From assembly GCF_902459695.1 (NCBI RefSeq), contig NZ_CABPRZ010000002.1, positions 62,001 to 126,000 of the forward strand: 64,000 nucleotides of DNA. Reading direction: 5' to 3'. This document shows, in pieces, positions 24,711-33,940 of the stretch. This DNA comes from Pandoraea terrae (lineage in GTDB: Bacteria; Pseudomonadota; Gammaproteobacteria; Burkholderiales; Burkholderiaceae). The notes under the pieces are model-generated. The model was not told the DNA's origin and ran no database searches. It was given only the letters and a program-made list of their open reading frames with translations. Position numbers and translations under genes: made by a program. Position 1 is the stretch's first letter. Each line of letters starts with the position of its first letter.

Positions 24711-27026
24711 TTTGGTGTCGGTGCCGACGTCGAACGATTCATTTATCGAAAACAAGTTCGGCACCGTTCGTTCGACGCGCGCCTCGCCCACGGATTGGCC
24801 GTTGACGAGCAGCTTGCCAGTACCGCCCTTGCCGCGGCCGGGACCGTCGTACCTGAATTCGACACGAACCTCGGCGTCACCGGCCGGCAAGCGGGCCGGG
24901 CCGGTCAGCGTGGTGCGTCGGCCTGCGAACACGTAGGTATAGACAGGGACGCCGGCCTGATTCACGTAAAGCGACCAGCCCGAGGTAGCCCCGCCTTGCG
25001 CGACCAGCACGCCCTCGGCGCCTGTGGTCGGAATGCGTGCCTTGACCGTGATCGCGTAGGAACGATTCTTGAGATTCGGAGCGTTGGCTTCATCGATGCC
25101 GACGGCACCCTGATAGTAGACGAAATGCGTGCGGCCGGCCGTCAGGCTCGGACGTTCCTGCGACTGACTCGTGTCGTTGGTCAGCGACAGGCGCTCGACG
25201 AAACGGTCATCGAGAGGCAGAACCTTGTTCTTCCTTGCCTCTTGCCAAAACAGGGTCTGCAGCTCGTGCAATTTTCCAGGATATTGCAGGGCAAGATCGC
25301 GCGACTGCGTGAAATCGTCGTCGATGTGATAAAGCTCCCAGCGGGCCGTATCGAGCGTGCTCGGGCCCCAGTTCAACACGTTCCACGGCATGCGCGTTGG
25401 CGTGGTTGACGCCATCCAGCCGTCCCGGTACATGGCGCGATTTCCGATCATCTCGAAATATTGAACGCGGCGGCGGCTCGGCGCCTCTGGCGTGTTGAAG
25501 CTGTAGACGAGACTGCTGCCGTCCACGGGCTGCTGGACAACGCCATTGACTTGCTTCGGCACAGGAATTTGCGCCGCCTCGAGGATTGTCGGCATCAGGT
25601 CGCTGACGTAGGCAAATTGCGAACGCAGGCCGCCTGGTTCGCGGATCCGCTTCGGCCAACTGACGACCATCGGATTGCGCGTGCCGCCAAAGTGCGAAGC
25701 GATTTGCTTAACCCACTGGAACGGCGTATCCATGGCCCAAGCCCAGCCGGCCGGGTAGTGCGGCGCAGAGTTCGGCCCGCCGATCTCGTCGAGATGTTTG
25801 ACGAGCGTCGCCGGGTCTTCGGTGATGCCGTTGAAGCTGTTGATCTCGTGAAAGTGGCCGTGCAGGCCGCCTTCGCCGCTCGCACCGTTGTCGCCGACGA
25901 CGTAGATGAACAGCGTGTTGTCGAACTGCCCCATTTGCTTCAGGGTCGAAACAAGGCGGCCGACTTGAGCATCGGTATGCGCGAGGAAACCCGCATAGGT
26001 CTCCATCAAGCGTGCCGCCACCCTCTTTTCGTCGGGCGACTGGCTGTCCCACGCGGGCAGCTCCTTGGGGCGCGGCGTCAAGACGGCATCGGCAGGCAAT
26101 ACGCCCAGTGCCTTTTGGCGAGCGAAAATCTGTTCGCGGACCTTGTCCCAACCTTGATCGAACTGCCCCTTGAAGCGGTCGATCCACGGTTTGGGCACCT
26201 GCAGTGGCGCATGCGTGCCGCCCGGCGCGAAATAGACGAACAACGGCTTGTCCGGCGACACCGACTTCTGTTGCTGCATCCACGCGATGGCATGGTCCGC
26301 CAGATCTTCGGTCAAGTGATAGCCGGATTTGTCGGAGCGTTGCACCGGCGTGGTGTTATCGAACAGCGCGGGCTCATACTGGTCGGTTTCCCCGCCGAGA
26401 AAACCATAGAACTTCTCGAAACCCTGACCGGTGGGCCAATGATCGAACGGCCCGTTGACCGAGCTTTCCCAAACTGCCGTGTTGTGCCATTTTCCCCAGG
26501 CCGAGGTGGCGTAGCCGTGCTGGCGCAGCACCTCGGCGACGGTGGCCGCGCTTTTCGGGATGATGCCGATGTAGCCGTCATAGGGCGTGCTCAACTCGCT
26601 CACCACGCCCCAGCCGACGGCATGGGGATTGCGCCCGGTCAGCAGCGCCGCGCGCGTGGGCGAGCACATCGCCGTCGTGTGAAAGCGGTTGTATCGCAGG
26701 CCGCCGCGCGCGAGCTGGTCGAGCGTCTGGGTAGGCACCAGGCCGCCAAACGTGCCGGCAGCGCCGAAGCCGACGTCGTCGAGCAGCACGACCACCACGT
26801 TGGGCGCGCCCGCGGGCGGCTTGACCCATTGGCGCTTGGGCGGCGTCGAATCCTTGAAAGTACGCCCGGTCACGCCGGCCGTCTTCACTTCGGGAAGCGG
26901 CAAGGTCACTCCGCTGGCGTCAGGACCTGCCACGTCACGGGCCGATACCGTTGTGCTTGACGAGGCAAACAATAGACAGGCTGAAAAGCCGGCCGTCAAA
27001 AGTGCTGTCTTCATCGAATGTCTCAT
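24636..27026 (-). CDS. Secreted arylsulfatase (formylglycine-dependent)
   Basis: 796 residues with a signal peptide (LLTAGFSACLLFASSSTTVSA). The type-I sulfatase signature CSPTRAALLTGR near residue 120 holds the cysteine converted to formylglycine; VVVLLDDVGFGAAG (metal-binding Asp pair) and YVVGDNGASGEGG complete the site. After the catalytic part an extra C-terminal beta-rich domain of about 180 residues makes it longer than the usual about 550. It releases sulfate from sulfate esters in the periplasm or outside. A TetR gene is divergent, with a perfect operator-like palindrome between. Confidence 0.9.
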   Translation of the reverse strand: MRHSMKTALLTAGFSACLLFASSSTTVSARDVAGPDASGVTLPLPEVKTAGVTGRTFKDSTPPKRQWVKPPAGAPNVVVVLLDDVGFGAAGTFGGLVPTQTLDQLARGGLRYNRFHTTAMCSPTRAALLTGRNPHAVGWGVVSELSTPYDGYIGIIPKSAATVAEVLRQHGYATSAWGKWHNTAVWESSVNGPFDHWPTGQGFEKFYGFLGGETDQYEPALFDNTTPVQRSDKSGYHLTEDLADHAIAWMQQQKSVSPDKPLFVYFAPGGTHAPLQVPKPWIDRFKGQFDQGWDKVREQIFARQKALGVLPADAVLTPRPKELPAWDSQSPDEKRVAARLMETYAGFLAHTDAQVGRLVSTLKQMGQFDNTLFIYVVGDNGASGEGGLHGHFHEINSFNGITEDPATLVKHLDEIGGPNSAPHYPAGWAWAMDTPFQWVKQIASHFGGTRNPMVVSWPKRIREPGGLRSQFAYVSDLMPTILEAAQIPVPKQVNGVVQQPVDGSSLVYSFNTPEAPSRRRVQYFEMIGNRAMYRDGWMASTTPTRMPWNVLNWGPSTLDTARWELYHIDDDFTQSRDLALQYPGKLHELQTLFWQEARKNKVLPLDDRFVERLSLTNDTSQSQERPSLTAGRTHFVYYQGAVGIDEANAPNLKNRSYAITVKARIPTTGAEGVLVAQGGATSGWSLYVNQAGVPVYTYVFAGRRTTLTGPARLPAGDAEVRVEFRYDGPGRGKGGTGKLLVNGQSVGEARVERTVPNLFSINESFDVGTDTKSPVGDYPRNYRFTGTIDSVAVDLQ

Positions 27027-27094
27027 TGTTGTTTCACGTCCGAACGCTCAAGGGCGAGGTGTCAGGCATCGGCGATTCTCATGCCCGCGTGCAA

Positions 27095-27115
27095 TTGTAG
27101 TCATTGACTACAATG
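27095..27115. promoter_or_regulatory. 21-bp palindrome, probable TetR operator
   Basis: ATTGTAGTCA, one base, TGACTACAAT: perfect 10-bp arms in the 144-base divergent gap between the sulfatase and the TetR gene. Confidence 0.7.
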
Positions 27116-27170
27116 GGGATTATTATAAGATGCGCTGGTACGCGTCAAGTCATTTTCAAGGGAGCGAGTT

Positions 27171-27767
27171 TTGAGTACCTCGGCATCCGTCGCGCCGCCC
27201 GAAGCCGTTGCAACCAAGCCGGTGGGCGCGAGAGAAGTGCGTGAAGCCATTCTTGATGCGGCGGTCAGACTGATGACCGAGCGCAATCGCACCGACGTGG
27301 CGTTGCGGGAAATCGCGCGCGAAGCGAACGTCAATCATGGCTTGGTCCATCGTCACTTCGGAACACGACACGATGTCCTTATCGCCGTGCTTCGGCGGCA
27401 ATCGGCGCAAGGTGCGGACTTCCTGCGCGATGCCAAGGACATTCATGCAGCGATCGACGGGCTATGGTCCCACCCTGCCATGGCCCCGAACGCCAAACTG
27501 ATGGCGAGTGCCTTGCTTGATGGTGTCGAACCGGGGGCGATTGCCGTGGGCCAGTCTTTTCGACGCCTGAATGAATTGCTGGGAAGCGACGACAGCCCCG
27601 GAGCCGACAAACGAATTGCAACCACAGTCGCAATCACTTGCATGATTATGGGGTGGGGGATTTTCGGCGATTTCCTCACGGCAGCCGCCGGCGTGACGGA
27701 GTCGGACAGGCTACGCGAGGACGTCCTTGCCATTCTTCATGCGATGGGCCGCGACGCCACGGCATAG
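27171..27767 (+). CDS. TetR-family transcriptional regulator
   Basis: 198 residues with a TTG start, supported by AAGGGAG eight bases ahead. N-terminal TetR helix-turn-helix: AILDAAVRLMTERNRTDVAL then IAREANVNHGLVHRHFGTRHDVL (about residues 25-70). The C-terminal ligand domain is not assignable. Divergent from the sulfatase, it probably represses both genes through the palindrome at 27095-27115. It is 119 bases from the convergent cytochrome gene; nothing is seen in that gap. Confidence 0.88.
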   Translation: MSTSASVAPPEAVATKPVGAREVREAILDAAVRLMTERNRTDVALREIAREANVNHGLVHRHFGTRHDVLIAVLRRQSAQGADFLRDAKDIHAAIDGLWSHPAMAPNAKLMASALLDGVEPGAIAVGQSFRRLNELLGSDDSPGADKRIATTVAITCMIMGWGIFGDFLTAAAGVTESDRLREDVLAILHAMGRDATA

Positions 27768-27886
27768 GTCCCCGTCTGCGAGACTCCCGGGCTTTGCCTC
27801 CCTCAATGGTTTGAATCGGCTCAAGCACACTGACAACATCGTCCACCTTCGCCGGTGGATCGGCAATTGCCGTTGGTCCTTCGGCG

Positions 27887-28507
27887 TTACTGCGCCTGCA
27901 AATATGCCGCTACCGCCTTGGCTTGCGTATCCGTCAGCGTATGCGCAACAGCGCTCATCGTCGGTGCATTGGCACGTTCGCCGCTTTTAAAAGCATCAAT
28001 CTGTCGCAACAGGTAAGCCTGATGTTGCCCGGCCAAACGCGGAAAAGTCTCGCGGCCCTCGGCATGCGCGCCATGGCAAGCCGCGCAAGCTGGTAAGCCC
28101 TGTACCGCCACGCCATGTTCGAAGATGCCTTTCCCCGTCGCCATTTGCTCGGGGGAACCACCAGGGCCAGGCGGTGCGTTTTGATGTCCGTAGTACTCTG
28201 CCAGTGACGCAATCGCACTATCGTCCAGTCTTGATGCAATGCCCCACATGTCCGCTCGGGCAGCACTCTCTCCCCGAGCCCGATTTCGGAAACCTTTCAG
28301 TTGCGCGTCGAGATATGCGGGCGTTTGTGCATCCAGGCGAGGAAACATTGGCGACTCACTGCGACCACCCGGCCCATGGCACGAGGCGCAGAGTTGCGCC
28401 GCAAGTTTCTCGGCATTCTGTCCGTATGACATTGGGCCGATACTGACAAAGCCGACCATGAGAAGCTTGGGCAATACTTTCCAAAGGGATGCATGCGCAG
28501 CAGTCAT
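27887..28507 (-). CDS. Dihaem c-type cytochrome (cytochrome c4-like)
   Basis: About 206 residues from the ATG at 28507 (TTGAGGAAA ahead). Signal peptide, then two haem-binding motifs, CASCHGPGG and CAACHGAHA, each followed by the PRLAGQ-type stretch and later Met ligand typical of c4 cytochromes. It is a periplasmic electron carrier able to feed terminal oxidases. It lies 61 bases after the split-barrel gene on the same strand and may be co-expressed with it. Confidence 0.9.
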   Translation of the reverse strand: MTAAHASLWKVLPKLLMVGFVSIGPMSYGQNAEKLAAQLCASCHGPGGRSESPMFPRLDAQTPAYLDAQLKGFRNRARGESAARADMWGIASRLDDSAIASLAEYYGHQNAPPGPGGSPEQMATGKGIFEHGVAVQGLPACAACHGAHAEGRETFPRLAGQHQAYLLRQIDAFKSGERANAPTMSAVAHTLTDTQAKAVAAYLQAQ

Positions 28508-28568
28508 GGTGATTTCCTCAAATCGCAATTGGCCGACGGCTCGCCGTGGTATTCGCGATTGATCGTGC

Positions 28569-29060
28569 TTAGCGCTTCGTTTCGACGCCGAGGTCCTCAG
28601 CTCCGATGTCGGCCCTTTCGTTATATCCAAATCCCCGGGAATAGTTGATGGCGTTGATTAACGTCGGGGTGACCCTCACGTAAACGATATGCCCCGCCTC
28701 CGCCGGCGGCGACATGCCCCACGCGGCGATGAATTTCGCCAGCAGACGCTGCATCGCCTCTCGACTTTCGGCGGTGTCATCAGCGAGTACTTCGGCCGTC
28801 GCGGCCATCGAAAGGCCTTTGATTTCGGTCCAAACGTTGTAGGGCGTGTTGATCGTGAGGGACACCTTGGCGCAGGCCTGGATGTTTGCGATTTTCTGGC
28901 TGGTTGCCGCTGCCGCGAAGTAAAGAACCAAGCCGTCGTTTGCGTAATTGACGGTGTTTGCCTGAGGAAGGCCGTCGGGACGTCGTGTCGCCAATGACAG
29001 ATCCCGTCCGGATTCGATGACGGCCAGGACGAAACGCTTCAGTTTTGCATCGATTGGCAT
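28569..29060 (-). CDS. Pyridoxamine-phosphate-oxidase-like FMN split-barrel protein (copy 1)
   Basis: 163 residues. LSLATRRPDGLPQANTVNYA and LVLYFAAAATSQKIANI mark the FMN-binding split-barrel fold shared by PNPOx-like and F420-like small flavoproteins. It is divergent from, and paralogous to, the gene at 29261. The gap between them holds an FNR-type box. Probably a small flavin protein for redox or detoxification under low oxygen; no defined substrate. Confidence 0.83.
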   Translation of the reverse strand: MPIDAKLKRFVLAVIESGRDLSLATRRPDGLPQANTVNYANDGLVLYFAAAATSQKIANIQACAKVSLTINTPYNVWTEIKGLSMAATAEVLADDTAESREAMQRLLAKFIAAWGMSPPAEAGHIVYVRVTPTLINAINYSRGFGYNERADIGAEDLGVETKR

Positions 29061-29129
29061 ACCTTCCTCCCAAATGCAGGACCGGATGCGCGGTATGTTT
29101 ATAGATTAGTGGGCTCGCGTGGCGCCTTG

Positions 29130-29143
29130 TTTGATGTATGTCA
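29130..29143. promoter_or_regulatory. FNR/ANR-type box in divergent promoter
   Basis: TTGATGTATGTCAA differs from the FNR consensus TTGAT-N4-ATCAA at one base. It lies 69 bases before the minus-strand gene start and 117 before the plus-strand one. Confidence 0.65.
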
Positions 29144-29260
29144 ACTTCGCACGCGGCGGCGGCCATGTCGTACGCGGGCGAGACTATGCTCCAGAACAGG
29201 AAAGCAGCGAAAGCGGTCGCGTTCCGGCGGTACGGCGAAGCACAGTCAAGGAGTCTACTG

Positions 29261-29737
29261 ATGGATATCAAGGTCAAATCGTTCGGCTTTGACATCCTGG
29301 CATCGTGCCACGACATGTCGCTGGCGACGGTGATGTCGGATGGTCACCCCCAGGCCGATCTGGTGAATTATGCCAACGATGGCTGGACGCTCTATTTCGC
29401 CAGTGCGCGCGACAGCAGCAAAGTCCGCAACATCGAACGCTCGGAAAAGGTTTCGCTGACCATTCGCAAGCCCTACCAGAGTTGGCGCGAGCTGAAGGCA
29501 TTGTCGATGTCCGCAATCGCAAGAATCCTGCCGGATGACTCAGCTGAGCGGGCTTCTGCCGTGACACTACTGCACAGCAAGTTCGGCGCGCAGTGGGAAA
29601 CGGTGCCCGAACGACACTCCGGACACATAGTAGTCATCAAGGTCACGCCGTGGATTATCAACGCGCTTGACTATAGCCTCGGACTCGGCCACCGAACAGT
29701 TATTACCTGCTCGGACCTCGCGTCGGTCCGCGCCTGA
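29261..29737 (+). CDS. Pyridoxamine-phosphate-oxidase-like FMN split-barrel protein (copy 2)
   Basis: 158 residues from the ATG at 29261 (AAGGAG ahead). It shares the pattern with the divergent copy: MSLATVMSDGHPQADLVNYA, TLYFASARDSSKVRNI and the C-terminal VTPWIINALDYSLG matching VTPTLINAINYSRG. The pair thus arose by inverted duplication or by insertion in divergent orientation. The histidine kinase gene follows 59 bases later on the same strand. Confidence 0.83.
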   Translation: MDIKVKSFGFDILASCHDMSLATVMSDGHPQADLVNYANDGWTLYFASARDSSKVRNIERSEKVSLTIRKPYQSWRELKALSMSAIARILPDDSAERASAVTLLHSKFGAQWETVPERHSGHIVVIKVTPWIINALDYSLGLGHRTVITCSDLASVRA

Positions 29738-29796
29738 CATTCAGGTAACTGGGAAATCGAGGCAGACGGTGTTACAAAGACGTATCCGGGACTCAC

Positions 29797-31149
29797 GTGC
29801 GATTTGCGCCCTTTCTCATGAACAAAACGACCCTTGCCGACATTGCGGCGGTGTGGCGGCGGATCGACCCACTGGCCGTTGTTGCCGCGCTTGGCGTCCT
29901 TTGTGTTGGCGCCGCAGTTCTGAATTGGTACGCGCTGCGTGATGCTGGCTCGACAAACCGGGGGTTGTGGTTCGGCCTTGCGATGTCGGCCCTCGTCTGG
30001 CTCGCGTGGTGGCAGGCGTTACGCAGCCGCCGCCCGGCGCGCCACCTGGATGCGCGAGAGGCGATCAAGGCGATCAGCGTGAGACAGTCGGAAAGCCGGC
30101 TGTTCAGTGTGATCCAGTCGGTGCGCGAGGCGATCATCACGGTCGACGAGCAGCAACGCATCCTGATCTTCAATCCGACCGCCGAAGGCATCTTTCAGTG
30201 CAGCGCCGTCGAGGCCATCGGCGAGCCACTCTCACACTTCATTCCGGAACGTTTCCGCGAAGCGCACCGTGGACATATCGAGCGGTTCGGATTGACCGGC
30301 GTATCGGAGCGACAAATGGGGCGAGGCCGGCCGTTGTGGGGCCTGCGTGCCAATGGCGAAGAATTTCCGATGGAAGCATCGATCTCTCAAGTCAACGATG
30401 CGTCAGGCAAGTTCTACACGGTCATATTGCGCGACATCACAGAACGACAGCGCATCGCGGCAGCGTTGCAGACGTCGAGAAATGAACTGGAGAAGCTGTC
30501 TGAGCGCTTGCAAAACGTCCGTGAAGAGGAGAAATTGCGGATCGCGCGCGAATTGCACGATGACCTCGGCCAGCGCCTGACGGCGCTCAAGATGGACGCG
30601 GCGATGCTGACCGGCGCGCTCGATGCCGGCAACGGCGCGTTGCGGCGCGATGCGCAGGCGTTCGAAGAGTCCATCGACGCGATGATCGTCGCCGTGCGCC
30701 GAATGGCTGCGGACCTTCGCCCGCCGATGCTCGACGATCTCGGAATCGGACCGGCCATCGAATGGTATATCAAGGACTTTTCCAAGCGCTACGGCATTGC
30801 CGTCGACTTTGCCGGCGCAGAGACCCTACCGCCACTGCCCCCGCCGGTTGCCACCGCAATGTTCCGGATCGTGCAGGAAGCGTTGAACAATGTGGCCAAG
30901 CACGCAAGCGCGACGATCGCGACGATCGAACTGTCGTGCGATGACGTTTGCCGTCTGCGCATCTCGGATAATGGACGCGGGCTCCCGCCAACACGGCCGA
31001 AACCCGATGCGCTCGGGCTCATCAGCATGCGGGAACGTGCCCGCCTGCTCGGCGGTTCGCTTGAAGTCCGCAGCCCATCAGAAGGCGGGACTGTCATCAC
31101 CACACTGATTCCGCTCCACGCTGCCCCGCCGGCTCCTGCCGGCACCTAA
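29797..31149 (+). CDS. Sensor histidine kinase, PAS + HisKA_3 (NarX/DegS/UhpB class)
   Basis: 450 residues; GTG start at 29797 (ATG at 29818 is an alternative). Two N-terminal membrane helices (about 18-60), a PAS domain (about 95-215, with FNPTAEGIFQCSAVEAIGEP), a dimerisation/phosphoacceptor helix with the motif ARELHDDLGQRLTALKMD, and an HATPase domain with NNVAKHASA (N box) and DNGRGLPP (G box). This class pairs with NarL-type regulators; the one at 32119-32763 is the obvious partner although on the other strand. The PAS may sense redox or oxygen; no cofactor ligand is evident. Confidence 0.9.
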   Translation: MRFAPFLMNKTTLADIAAVWRRIDPLAVVAALGVLCVGAAVLNWYALRDAGSTNRGLWFGLAMSALVWLAWWQALRSRRPARHLDAREAIKAISVRQSESRLFSVIQSVREAIITVDEQQRILIFNPTAEGIFQCSAVEAIGEPLSHFIPERFREAHRGHIERFGLTGVSERQMGRGRPLWGLRANGEEFPMEASISQVNDASGKFYTVILRDITERQRIAAALQTSRNELEKLSERLQNVREEEKLRIARELHDDLGQRLTALKMDAAMLTGALDAGNGALRRDAQAFEESIDAMIVAVRRMAADLRPPMLDDLGIGPAIEWYIKDFSKRYGIAVDFAGAETLPPLPPPVATAMFRIVQEALNNVAKHASATIATIELSCDDVCRLRISDNGRGLPPTRPKPDALGLISMRERARLLGGSLEVRSPSEGGTVITTLIPLHAAPPAPAGT

Positions 31150-31177
31150 ACGCCCTGCCGGCACAAGCCGCACAAAG

Positions 31178-31978
31178 TTACGCGGCCGAGTTGGCCATTT
31201 CTCCCAGAGAAAGCGTATCGACCAGCGTGACCTCACGTTGTCGTACGGTCAGAATGCTGCGCGCCTGCAAGCGCGAGAACATTCTGCTGACCGTCTCCAA
31301 CTGCAAGCCCAGGTAGCTTCCGATTTCCTCGCGGGTCATGCGCAGCAGGAACGACCGCGGCGAGTAGCCAAGGGCCGCCAGGCGCGCGGAGATGTCGAGC
31401 AGGAAGCTGGCCAGACGAGCCTCGCCGCGCATTGTCCCCAATCTCAAAAGCTGACTTTGGTCACGCACGATCGCCGCGGCGAACAGCCGGTGCAGTTGCC
31501 GCTGCATCACCGGGACCTGGCCGGCAACGGCTTCAAGTCCGGGAAAACCGATGGCGCAGACCTGGCTGTCTTCGAGCGCTACCGCCTCCGCAACATGGTG
31601 GCCTGCGGCGATCCCGCCCAGGCCAAGCAGTTCGCCGGCAAGCAGATAGCCGGTGACCTGCTCACGCCCGTCGGGATGCATGACAACCGTCTTGAACGAA
31701 CCTGCACGCACCGCGTAAATGTGTTCGAAGCGATCCCCGGCGCGAAACAACGTTTCGCCTCGCCGGACCGCACGTCTGACACGTGGCACATCATCGAACC
31801 TCCGGGCGTCCTCGTCCGACAGGCCCTCCGGAACGCAAACGCGCCGCAGCGCACAGGTGCTGCAGCGCACCGCGCACATCTCGCCGAAGCGCATGGAATC
31901 TTCAAACCCGTGGTGAATGCGGATCGGCTGCGGACGGGCGTTGGCCGCCGGTGTAGCGCAGGGCGAATCAAAGGACAT
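31178..31978 (-). CDS. FNR-type oxygen-responsive transcriptional regulator
   Basis: 266 residues from the ATG at 31978 (TTGGAG ahead). The N-terminus has Cys39-x2-Cys42-x5-Cys48, the exact spacing of the E. coli FNR 4Fe-4S ligands, plus a central cysteine (DSQVCAIGF). The cNMP-like barrel is followed by a Crp-type helix-turn-helix: TREEIGSYLGLQLETVSRMFSRLQ, where the ETVSR residues predict recognition of TTGAT-type half-sites. It probably activates the boxes at 29130 and 34059 when oxygen is low. Confidence 0.92.
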   Translation of the reverse strand: MSFDSPCATPAANARPQPIRIHHGFEDSMRFGEMCAVRCSTCALRRVCVPEGLSDEDARRFDDVPRVRRAVRRGETLFRAGDRFEHIYAVRAGSFKTVVMHPDGREQVTGYLLAGELLGLGGIAAGHHVAEAVALEDSQVCAIGFPGLEAVAGQVPVMQRQLHRLFAAAIVRDQSQLLRLGTMRGEARLASFLLDISARLAALGYSPRSFLLRMTREEIGSYLGLQLETVSRMFSRLQARSILTVRQREVTLVDTLSLGEMANSAA

Positions 31979-32118
31979 GGCAGGCTCCAACAGTTCAGCC
32001 GTACGGCGCGATGACTGAAGTATCGGAAACAAGTGCCGGAAAAGATATCAGCGCGTCGCGCGAACTTTTGTCGGCAATCTCGCGGTCGTGTAGGCCGATG
32101 CCTACATTGGTGTAACGT

Positions 32119-32763
32119 CTAGGGGTTATCGCGCAGCAACTCGTGGCGGATCGCGTAATGCACCAGTTCCGTCTGGTTCCCGAGCTGAAGCTTTTGCAGC
32201 ACGCGCGCCTTGTAGGTACTGACGGTCTTCGCGCTTACGCACAGTCGCTCGGCGATCTCGCCCAGCGTGAGACCGCGCGCCAGCATCAGGAACACATCGA
32301 ACTCTCGATCGGAAAGCCGGCGGTACAACGGGCCGTCGATGCGCGCGGATGTCAGGTCTTGCGCAATTTTTTCGGCCATCGCAGGGCTCAGGTACACGCC
32401 CCCGCCGCTGACTTTGCGCACGGCAATGACCAGTTCGGCTGGCGCACTTTCCTTCGTGAGGTAGCCTGCCGCGCCGGCCTTGAGCGCACGTACCGCGTAC
32501 TGTTCTTCGCCGTGCATGGTCAGCACGAGGATCGCCACCTTTGGATACTCTGCCTTCACTTGCGCGATCAAATCGACGCCGCTGCGGCCGGGCATCGACA
32601 GGTCGAGCATGAGCACATCGCAGGGCGTGGCGTGCAACAACGCCATTGCTTCGGCGCCATTCGAGGCCTCGCCGACAACGTCAAGATCGTCACTTCCTGC
32701 AAGAATTCGGTGCAGACCGGCTCGCACAAGCGTGTGGTCGTCCGCCACGATGATGCGGATCAT
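32119..32763 (-). CDS. NarL/FixJ-family response regulator
   Basis: 214 residues from the ATG at 32763 (GAGGGAGCG ahead). Receiver domain with the acidic pocket Asp8-Asp9, phospho-acceptor Asp54 and the Lys of YLTKES; C-terminal LuxR-type helix-turn-helix (LSDREFDVFLMLARGLTLGEIAERLCVSAKTVSTYKARVLQKL). Likely phosphorylated by the kinase at 29797. The start lies 47 bases after the universal-stress gene on the same strand, so they may be co-transcribed. Confidence 0.92.
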   Translation of the reverse strand: MIRIIVADDHTLVRAGLHRILAGSDDLDVVGEASNGAEAMALLHATPCDVLMLDLSMPGRSGVDLIAQVKAEYPKVAILVLTMHGEEQYAVRALKAGAAGYLTKESAPAELVIAVRKVSGGGVYLSPAMAEKIAQDLTSARIDGPLYRRLSDREFDVFLMLARGLTLGEIAERLCVSAKTVSTYKARVLQKLQLGNQTELVHYAIRHELLRDNP

Positions 32764-32810
32764 CGCTCCCTCACCATTTTCGCATGGAGAATACATCATG
32801 CCATACACGA

Positions 32811-33335
32811 TCAAATACATGGCCAAGCCGTTGCTGTTGTCTCACTGAGAGACGCGGGCGGCGGCACAGCGTCGCCGTCGCCTTGCAATGCCGCGGCGGC
32901 GTGCGGAATCAGAATCACCGGCCGCGTCGCTCGCCGCGCGCAGTTCTCTGCCACGCTGCCGAGCGCCAGGCGACGAAACCCACGCCGCCCGTGGGTGCCG
33001 ACGACGATGACATCCGCGTCGAACGCCTCGGACGCGGCGATGATCTGGTGAGGAATGTCTTCGCCCAGCGGCAGAATTTCGCGGATTTCAACGTCGCCTT
33101 TTACGTTCGCTTCCTTCATGCGTTTAACCGCATCTTCCCGGATACTGTCTCCCAGCGTGCGCATTGCCTCGATAAAGGGCGTTGGATCGACATCGGCCAC
33201 GTAGGGCGTGGGGATGTCGATCACGTGCACAACACGTAGTTGTGCGCCATTGTCGTGGGCCTTCGCCAGGGCATAGTCGAGCGCGCGCCGCGAAGTCTTG
33301 CTGTCATCGACTGCAACGAGGATTCGTTGATACAT
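32811..33335 (-). CDS. Universal stress protein A family (copy 1)
   Basis: 174 residues from the ATG at 33335 (GGAGGGAAAG ahead). One UspA domain: RILVAVDDSKTSRRALDYAL at the N-terminus and the nucleotide-binding loop GTHGRRGFRRLALGSVAEN (G-x2-G-x9-G-S) near residue 125. About 25 extra hydrophilic residues follow the fold. It lies 20 bases after copy 2; the pair is followed by the NarL-type regulator. Confidence 0.9.
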   Translation of the reverse strand: MYQRILVAVDDSKTSRRALDYALAKAHDNGAQLRVVHVIDIPTPYVADVDPTPFIEAMRTLGDSIREDAVKRMKEANVKGDVEIREILPLGEDIPHQIIAASEAFDADVIVVGTHGRRGFRRLALGSVAENCARRATRPVILIPHAAAALQGDGDAVPPPASLSETTATAWPCI

Positions 33336-33355
33336 CTTTCCCTCCTGCACGAGCG

Positions 33356-33856
33356 TCAATCCCCGGCCCTAGCTATGGGACGTCCCGCCGACGTCGCATG
33401 CACCGTATTGCCCGCGACGAGCAGTACGGGCCGATGCGCCTGTCGCAGAACCTGTTCGGCAACGCTTCCGAACATCAACCGACGCACACCACGGCGGCCG
33501 TGGGTACCGAGGACGAGCACATCCGCGTGCCAGCGCTCGGCTTCGCGCAAAATGGCGTCGGCGATGGTCCCGCCCCAGACGCGCAGGTCAATGGAACGTG
33601 CGTCGGCCTGGACGCCCTCGTCCCGAAGCTTGACGAAGGCTTCGCCGAGCAGGCGCTGGCCCTCGTCAATCAGACCATCGCGAACTTTTTCGACATCGAG
33701 ACAGGACGAGGGCACTATCGGATAGAGGCCGATCGGGCCCTCCACAACGTTTACCACCCGAACCACGTCGTCCGGACGGGCAAATTTGACGGCTTCGCGC
33801 AATGCGCGCCATGACGTGTCGCTGCCGTCAACCGCCAGGAGGATTCGTTGGGGCAT
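33356..33856 (-). CDS. Universal stress protein A family (copy 2)
   Basis: 166 residues. UspA fold with RILLAVDGSDTSWRALREAV and the ATP-binding loop GTHGRRGVRRLMFGSVAEQ. Paralogue of the downstream copy. First gene of a usp-usp-regulator unit on the minus strand; an FNR-type box lies about 200 bases upstream (34059-34072), in line with low-oxygen induction. Confidence 0.9.
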   Translation of the reverse strand: MPQRILLAVDGSDTSWRALREAVKFARPDDVVRVVNVVEGPIGLYPIVPSSCLDVEKVRDGLIDEGQRLLGEAFVKLRDEGVQADARSIDLRVWGGTIADAILREAERWHADVLVLGTHGRRGVRRLMFGSVAEQVLRQAHRPVLLVAGNTVHATSAGRPIARAGD

Positions 33857-33883
33857 GATGTCGGCCCTCGCTGTTCATGTGGT

Positions 33884-33940
33884 TCAGGCAACCGTGAGCC
33901 GATCGATGTCGGCACGCTGCAGTTCCAAATCGGTCTTCAT
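33884..33940 (-). pseudogene. Probable N-terminal remnant of a BON-domain protein
   Basis: An 18-codon frame, MKTDLELQRADIDRLTVA then stop, with GAGGGTGCG before the ATG. It resembles the first residues of OsmY/BON-type proteins (MKTD-x-L-Q...), which often sit beside usp genes. It may be a decayed gene or a short leader peptide for the usp operon. Weak evidence because it is so short. Confidence 0.4.

Noticed and set aside
25461-26960. Plus-strand frame of 499 codons over the sulfatase
   Set aside because: Shadow of a well-supported sulfatase; composition typical of antisense in GC-rich DNA.
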